64,000 bases of DNA from Parachryseolinea silvisoli. Lineage in GTDB: Bacteria > Bacteroidota > Bacteroidia > Cytophagales > Cyclobacteriaceae. The notes beneath the pieces were generated by a model. The model searched no databases. It was not told the DNA's origin and saw nothing but the letters and a program-made list of their open reading frames with translations. The position numbers were made by a program, and so were the translations under genes. This document shows, piece by piece, positions 60,281 to 64,000 of the stretch (the stretch's first letter is position 1; the number at the start of each line of letters is the position of its first letter). Location: the NCBI RefSeq assembly GCF_021190955.1, contig NZ_JAIOAO010000001.1:124001-188000 (forward strand). Reading direction: 5' to 3'.

Positions 60281-62266
60281 ATGAGTCTCATCCATCCCGT
60301 ATTATACGTAGGGCAAAAATTTGTCGGCACGGCTGCGGACAAGCGCGGGGTTATTCTTTCCAACGCCATTAGCCTGAGCCTGCTGGGTTTGAGCCTGATA
60401 CTATTTGTATTCTACTACATCTGGTTTGACTGGAACTTTGTTACGATCGCCATTCCCTGTGTAGGTTTGTTGGCCTGCGTCAGCATATTATTAAACGCAC
60501 TGGGCCACACGCACAGCAGCCGTGTATGGATCTGCCTGCTGATTCCCAGTCTCATCACAGCGTTGTCTATTTACTCCAAACAAATTTATTACGCCAACCA
60601 GGAGGAGCTCGATTATTTTACGTTCCGGTTTATCGTCCTGGGCACCTGCTCCTTTCCGTGGATATTCTTTTCCATCCGTGAGAAAAAATATCTCATCGGC
60701 TGTGCCATGGCCGGCCTCAGCATTCTGATGTTGTTTGATCCGCTACACTCTGCTTTTGGTGTAGGCTACAACAAGCCCTATATGGCCATCGAGATGTATT
60801 ACTTTACCAACATTGTAATCTTCATCTCGTATTGCATCCTCATCAGCGCGCTGGCTTTTCTGAAATGGGTCTCCGAGAAAAACGAGCAGCGCAGTCTGGA
60901 CCTGATCGAAGAGCTGCACCAGGCCAACGAATTGCTGACCGAAAAGAATGCCGAGATCGAAGCCCAAAGCGCCGAGCTACAGGCCCAGAGCGACGTGTTG
61001 CAGAACAATCAAAAAGATCTCGTCAACGCGTACGATATCATCCAGGAGCAAAAAGAACGGCTATTCTCCAAAAACCAATTGCTTTCGACAGAGCTCCTGG
61101 CCAAAAATAAAGATCTAACCGACACGAACAGCGAGCTGATCAAACATAACAATGAGCTGCGGCAGTTCTCCTATACAGTGTCACACAACCTGCGCGGCCC
61201 GGTCGCCAGTCTGCTGGGGCTGGTAGACCTGGTGGCACCCGAGAAATTCCAACCCGAAGATGCCGAGGTGATGCAGCACATTCGCATTGCCGCCGAAAAT
61301 CTGGACACCATTATAAAGGACCTCACGAAGATCATCGACATTCGTCACGACATCTTCAAGATCCGCCAGAAGATAATTTTACAGAACGAAGTACACGACA
61401 CGGTACAGCTATTGCAAAAGGATGTTCACCAGCATAACATCGAGATCCGTACAAACTTTACGGCATGCCCCCATATTTACTCCGTAAAGCCGATGGTGCA
61501 TAGTATTTTATATAACCTGTTGAGCAATGCTATTAAATACCGCTCGCCAGAGCGGCCGCCGGTCATCGAGGTCAGCGCCCGTGAAAGCGATCGCTATACC
61601 GTACTGGAAGTCCGCGACAACGGTATGGGCATGGACCTGAAGCAACACAAAGACAACATCTTTAAACTTTACAAACGCTTCCACTTTCACACCGAAGGCA
61701 AAGGCCTTGGCCTGTACCTGGTAAAGCTGCAAGCGGAAGCGCTGGGCGGCACCGTAGACGTGGAAAGCGAATTGAATCGGTTCACGACGTTCAAAGTATA
61801 CCTGCGCAAGCCCGACGACGTCGAGCGCCAGATCCTGTACAAAGAGTCCTATGCCGAGATTTTCTTTGATGCCCGTTTGAATGCGACAGGCGTTATTTGG
61901 TCCGGACCCGTTACCGGCGAACAGTATCGCCATGCGTATCGCAAGTGCCTCGATTTCGTCAAGACCTATAACTCGCCCAACTATATTGCTGATATCTCGC
62001 GGCAGGGTCATATTGAAGACAATGAGCTACAATGGATGCTCGACAGCATTCTGCCCGAAGCCACGCGCAACGGCCTGCGGCGCATTGCCACGATCCAGCA
62101 CGACGCCGAAGACGAACACGTCCAGCAATATATACGCCGCATCGCTGAACAGCTGCTGACACTGAACATCATTAGCCGGCATTTCCGCACATTTCAGGAA
62201 GCCACGGCCTGGCTGGAACAAGAGAATGAGGATCTGGCACTCAAAAACGCCAACAGTAGAAGATAA
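60281..62266 (+). CDS. Membrane histidine kinase with a C-terminal STAS-like domain
   Basis: A 661-residue kinase. Six membrane helices occupy ~27-195; a coiled coil (~200-290, QANELLTEKNAEIEAQSAEL) leads to HisKA with His302 (YTVSHNLRGPVASLLG) and an ATPase domain ([30 protein letters not shown]). Residues ~520-650 form an extra domain (YAEIFFDARLNATGVIWSGP, YIADISRQG, FRTFQEATAWLEQ) resembling the STAS-like protein at 15140-15556. Thus a regulator that is separate there is fused to the kinase here. HNLRG instead of HDLKA at the phospho-acceptor marks a different HisKA subgroup. No response regulator gene adjoins it. Confidence 0.9.
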   Translation: MSLIHPVLYVGQKFVGTAADKRGVILSNAISLSLLGLSLILFVFYYIWFDWNFVTIAIPCVGLLACVSILLNALGHTHSSRVWICLLIPSLITALSIYSKQIYYANQEELDYFTFRFIVLGTCSFPWIFFSIREKKYLIGCAMAGLSILMLFDPLHSAFGVGYNKPYMAIEMYYFTNIVIFISYCILISALAFLKWVSEKNEQRSLDLIEELHQANELLTEKNAEIEAQSAELQAQSDVLQNNQKDLVNAYDIIQEQKERLFSKNQLLSTELLAKNKDLTDTNSELIKHNNELRQFSYTVSHNLRGPVASLLGLVDLVAPEKFQPEDAEVMQHIRIAAENLDTIIKDLTKIIDIRHDIFKIRQKIILQNEVHDTVQLLQKDVHQHNIEIRTNFTACPHIYSVKPMVHSILYNLLSNAIKYRSPERPPVIEVSARESDRYTVLEVRDNGMGMDLKQHKDNIFKLYKRFHFHTEGKGLGLYLVKLQAEALGGTVDVESELNRFTTFKVYLRKPDDVERQILYKESYAEIFFDARLNATGVIWSGPVTGEQYRHAYRKCLDFVKTYNSPNYIADISRQGHIEDNELQWMLDSILPEATRNGLRRIATIQHDAEDEHVQQYIRRIAEQLLTLNIISRHFRTFQEATAWLEQENEDLALKNANSRR

Positions 62267-62332
62267 ACCAATAACTTTATAGCCAATATTTCGTATTAGC
62301 AACAAACACTTTAATCTTATTCCAACCATACC

Positions 62333-63934
62333 ATGCTTAGCCGTAATTTCTTTCCGCTACGGATGTGTTCTGTAGCCCTGACCCTGTTTATCGCCGCCGC
62401 GACCGTTTCCTGCAGCGACGACGATACCGCCCCCGAAAACACCGAAAACCGTTCGGATGATGATGACGATCCCGCAGAAGATACCGAAGCGCCTACGGTA
62501 AACCTGACAGGCATCACCGACGGCGAAGTCGTCTGGAATGTCGTTACCCTCAACGTATCCGCTTCCGACAACCAGGCCGTGGATAAGGTCGAAATCAAAG
62601 TAGATAACACCCTGCTCACCACCCGCACCGAAGCAACCTTCGAAGCAGATGTAGACACCCAGCCTCTCGCAGAAGGCGCACACGACATCACCGTCCGCGC
62701 ACTAGACAAAGCCGGCAATGAGCATGAAGTATCGATGACCGTGATCGTGCAAAACATACTGGTCGCGACACACGTTCCCGATGACTATTTCACGGTCAAC
62801 CCGAACCGTCGGGGTTTTATCTTTCTTTCCGACAACGACGGCAGGATCATCACCGTCCGCGAATATGAGACGGCCGGCGAAGCGATCGAGCTAAGAGCGC
62901 CCGACTTTGACGGAAGCGAGTTCTCCATCACCGAAGTAACCTACCTGAGCGGATACGCCAATGCCCGGACCTTCACCCGCGTGAACCGCGGCACGTGGGT
63001 CACCACCGGTGTCAGCGACCACAACTTTCAGGACTATCTCAATCACTACACCGGCAAGGTAACGTTCAACTTTACGAATAGCGCTCCGGGCACGACGTAT
63101 GGACTTTCCGTAGCCCACGCTGAACGTGAATTTTCAAGTGAAAGCGCCCTCGCCGTGGACCTGTACAGCGCAAGCAGTAAGCTCCTGATCACCCGCCAGG
63201 CTATACGCCCGGAGACCGGCGTCGCCTATCCCACGCACTACGCCGTATACCCCAACGTAACCGGTGGTACGAGCGTAGGCGTCAACCTGGCGGCCGTCGT
63301 GCAACCGACCATCGAACAAACCGTACAATCCGACTTTGCCACCGGCGTTGTACGGATTTACGGCATCGGCAACCCGGCGCGTCCCCGCGAAATGCATCCG
63401 ATCAGTCTCGCCTATTGCGCCAACCACGAATTGAAGTTTAACTATCCCGGCAACGCCTTCCCGGAATATTTCCACACCTATTTCTACGAAACCGGTGAGG
63501 GCGAATATTATTATAACAACCAGCGCGGATTGCCGACCCTGGACAAGCTCGAATGCAACGCCGACCTGACCGCTGACGGAGCCTACTTCACCGGCTCAGT
63601 CGCCGGCGAAGGCGTCGACACCTATGTACTCACTTTATCGAGCGATACACAAGGTTGGACCATCTGGGCGGCGCCCGGTGAGCAAGACATCAAACTGCCG
63701 GAAATTCCCTTTGCCGTTTCGGGCTTTATGTCGCACAACTATATCTTAAACCGTTCGACTGTTACCGCAGTAGACTTTAGCGACATGGAGGGATACGAAA
63801 GCTGGCTGGCCTATATCCGTGCGTCAGCCTACGGCCTGGAAGGCTGGGACGAACCGGGGGCCATCAGCCACCGTGCATACAAGAAATACCTCCTCTGGGC
63901 CGGCGGCGCCGGACGCCAACCAGCCGGCAAGTAA
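62333..63934 (+). CDS. Ig-like-domain lipoprotein
   Basis: A 533-residue lipoprotein: signal SVALTLFIAAATVSC, lipid Cys, then SDDD and an acidic Asp/Glu stretch (NRSDDDDDPAEDTEAP) suggesting surface export. Residues ~50-140 are a bacterial Ig-like domain (PTVNLTGITDGEVVWNVV, VTLNVSASDNQAVDKVEIKV, VRALDKAGNEHEVSMTVIV). The large C-terminal part is beta-rich and unrecognised. The start could also be the in-frame ATG 62363. Monocistronic, with a terminator. Confidence 0.85.
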   Translation: MLSRNFFPLRMCSVALTLFIAAATVSCSDDDTAPENTENRSDDDDDPAEDTEAPTVNLTGITDGEVVWNVVTLNVSASDNQAVDKVEIKVDNTLLTTRTEATFEADVDTQPLAEGAHDITVRALDKAGNEHEVSMTVIVQNILVATHVPDDYFTVNPNRRGFIFLSDNDGRIITVREYETAGEAIELRAPDFDGSEFSITEVTYLSGYANARTFTRVNRGTWVTTGVSDHNFQDYLNHYTGKVTFNFTNSAPGTTYGLSVAHAEREFSSESALAVDLYSASSKLLITRQAIRPETGVAYPTHYAVYPNVTGGTSVGVNLAAVVQPTIEQTVQSDFATGVVRIYGIGNPARPREMHPISLAYCANHELKFNYPGNAFPEYFHTYFYETGEGEYYYNNQRGLPTLDKLECNADLTADGAYFTGSVAGEGVDTYVLTLSSDTQGWTIWAAPGEQDIKLPEIPFAVSGFMSHNYILNRSTVTAVDFSDMEGYESWLAYIRASAYGLEGWDEPGAISHRAYKKYLLWAGGAGRQPAGK

Positions 63935-63956
63935 AAGACACGACTACCAACAGTAT

Positions 63957-63990
63957 AAAAGCCACGGACCAACACTGTGGCTTTTTTATT
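63957..63990 (+). terminator. Intrinsic terminator of the Ig-like lipoprotein gene
   Basis: AAAAGCCAC (63957-63965) and GTGGCTTTT (63977-63985), 9 bp, 11-base loop, then a T-rich run. Confidence 0.88.
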
Positions 63991-64000
63991 TTTATATTGT

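Overview
This window looks like a chromosomal segment of a Bacteroidota bacterium, most likely order Cytophagales. The grounds are a PorX-type regulator of the type IX secretion system, a TonB receptor paired with a DUF4249 lipoprotein, lipoproteins with Ser-Asp-rich starts (CSDDD), promoter boxes of the TAnnTTTG type, a his operon ordered G-D-C-B-H-A-F-IE, and many membrane and hybrid histidine kinases. This is inferred from gene content; no search was run.

Layout. 1-2100: left edge of a probable mobile element or prophage remnant, with a partial ATPase-like gene, a phage-type replication organiser, helically phased GGGGGTAG repeats and an unknown gene. 2101-10830: a VOC protein, then a same-strand signalling run (PAS kinase, REC-PAS-HK-REC-Hpt hybrid, HAMP kinase, response regulator, YfiR-like periplasmic protein) that meets a convergent TonB receptor. 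11127-12989: a cysteine-rich protein of unknown function. 13111-20865 (minus strand): a second signalling region with a soluble hybrid kinase, a STAS-like protein, a fused alpha-oxoamine synthase/GNAT enzyme, a response regulator, and a kinase whose N-terminus has the residue pattern of the plant/cyanobacterial ethylene-binding domain. 20866-24470: lipoprotein, MORN/YwqK-like protein, a short-chain dehydrogenase remnant, tRNA-Glu.

24728-51193 is mostly housekeeping: gapA, a J-domain/TPR membrane protein next to a TerB-like protein, a class-III aminotransferase, an AI-2E-family permease, hslV, the pyruvate dehydrogenase E2, a large metalloprotease/beta-propeller/barrel protein, a DUF4249 and TonB receptor pair, a bestrophin, ald-tsaE-porX, an acyltransferase with gpsA, a Nudix hydrolase and a TPR lipoprotein. 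51406-58614 is a complete histidine operon with a leader peptide carrying five consecutive His codons and a terminator just before hisG: a textbook attenuator layout. 58627-64000: a disulfide-oxidoreductase-fold flavoprotein without the redox cysteines, a membrane kinase with a fused STAS-like domain, and an Ig-like lipoprotein.

The points most worth following up are the ethylene-receptor-like kinase, the oxoamine synthase/GNAT fusion beside signalling genes, the his attenuator, the metalloprotease-propeller-barrel protein, the cysteine-less flavoprotein, the phased repeats at the left edge, and a recurring terminator element with crossing stems. Several small genes (a 23-codon leader, 40- and 45-codon membrane peptides) are annotated from direct reading.
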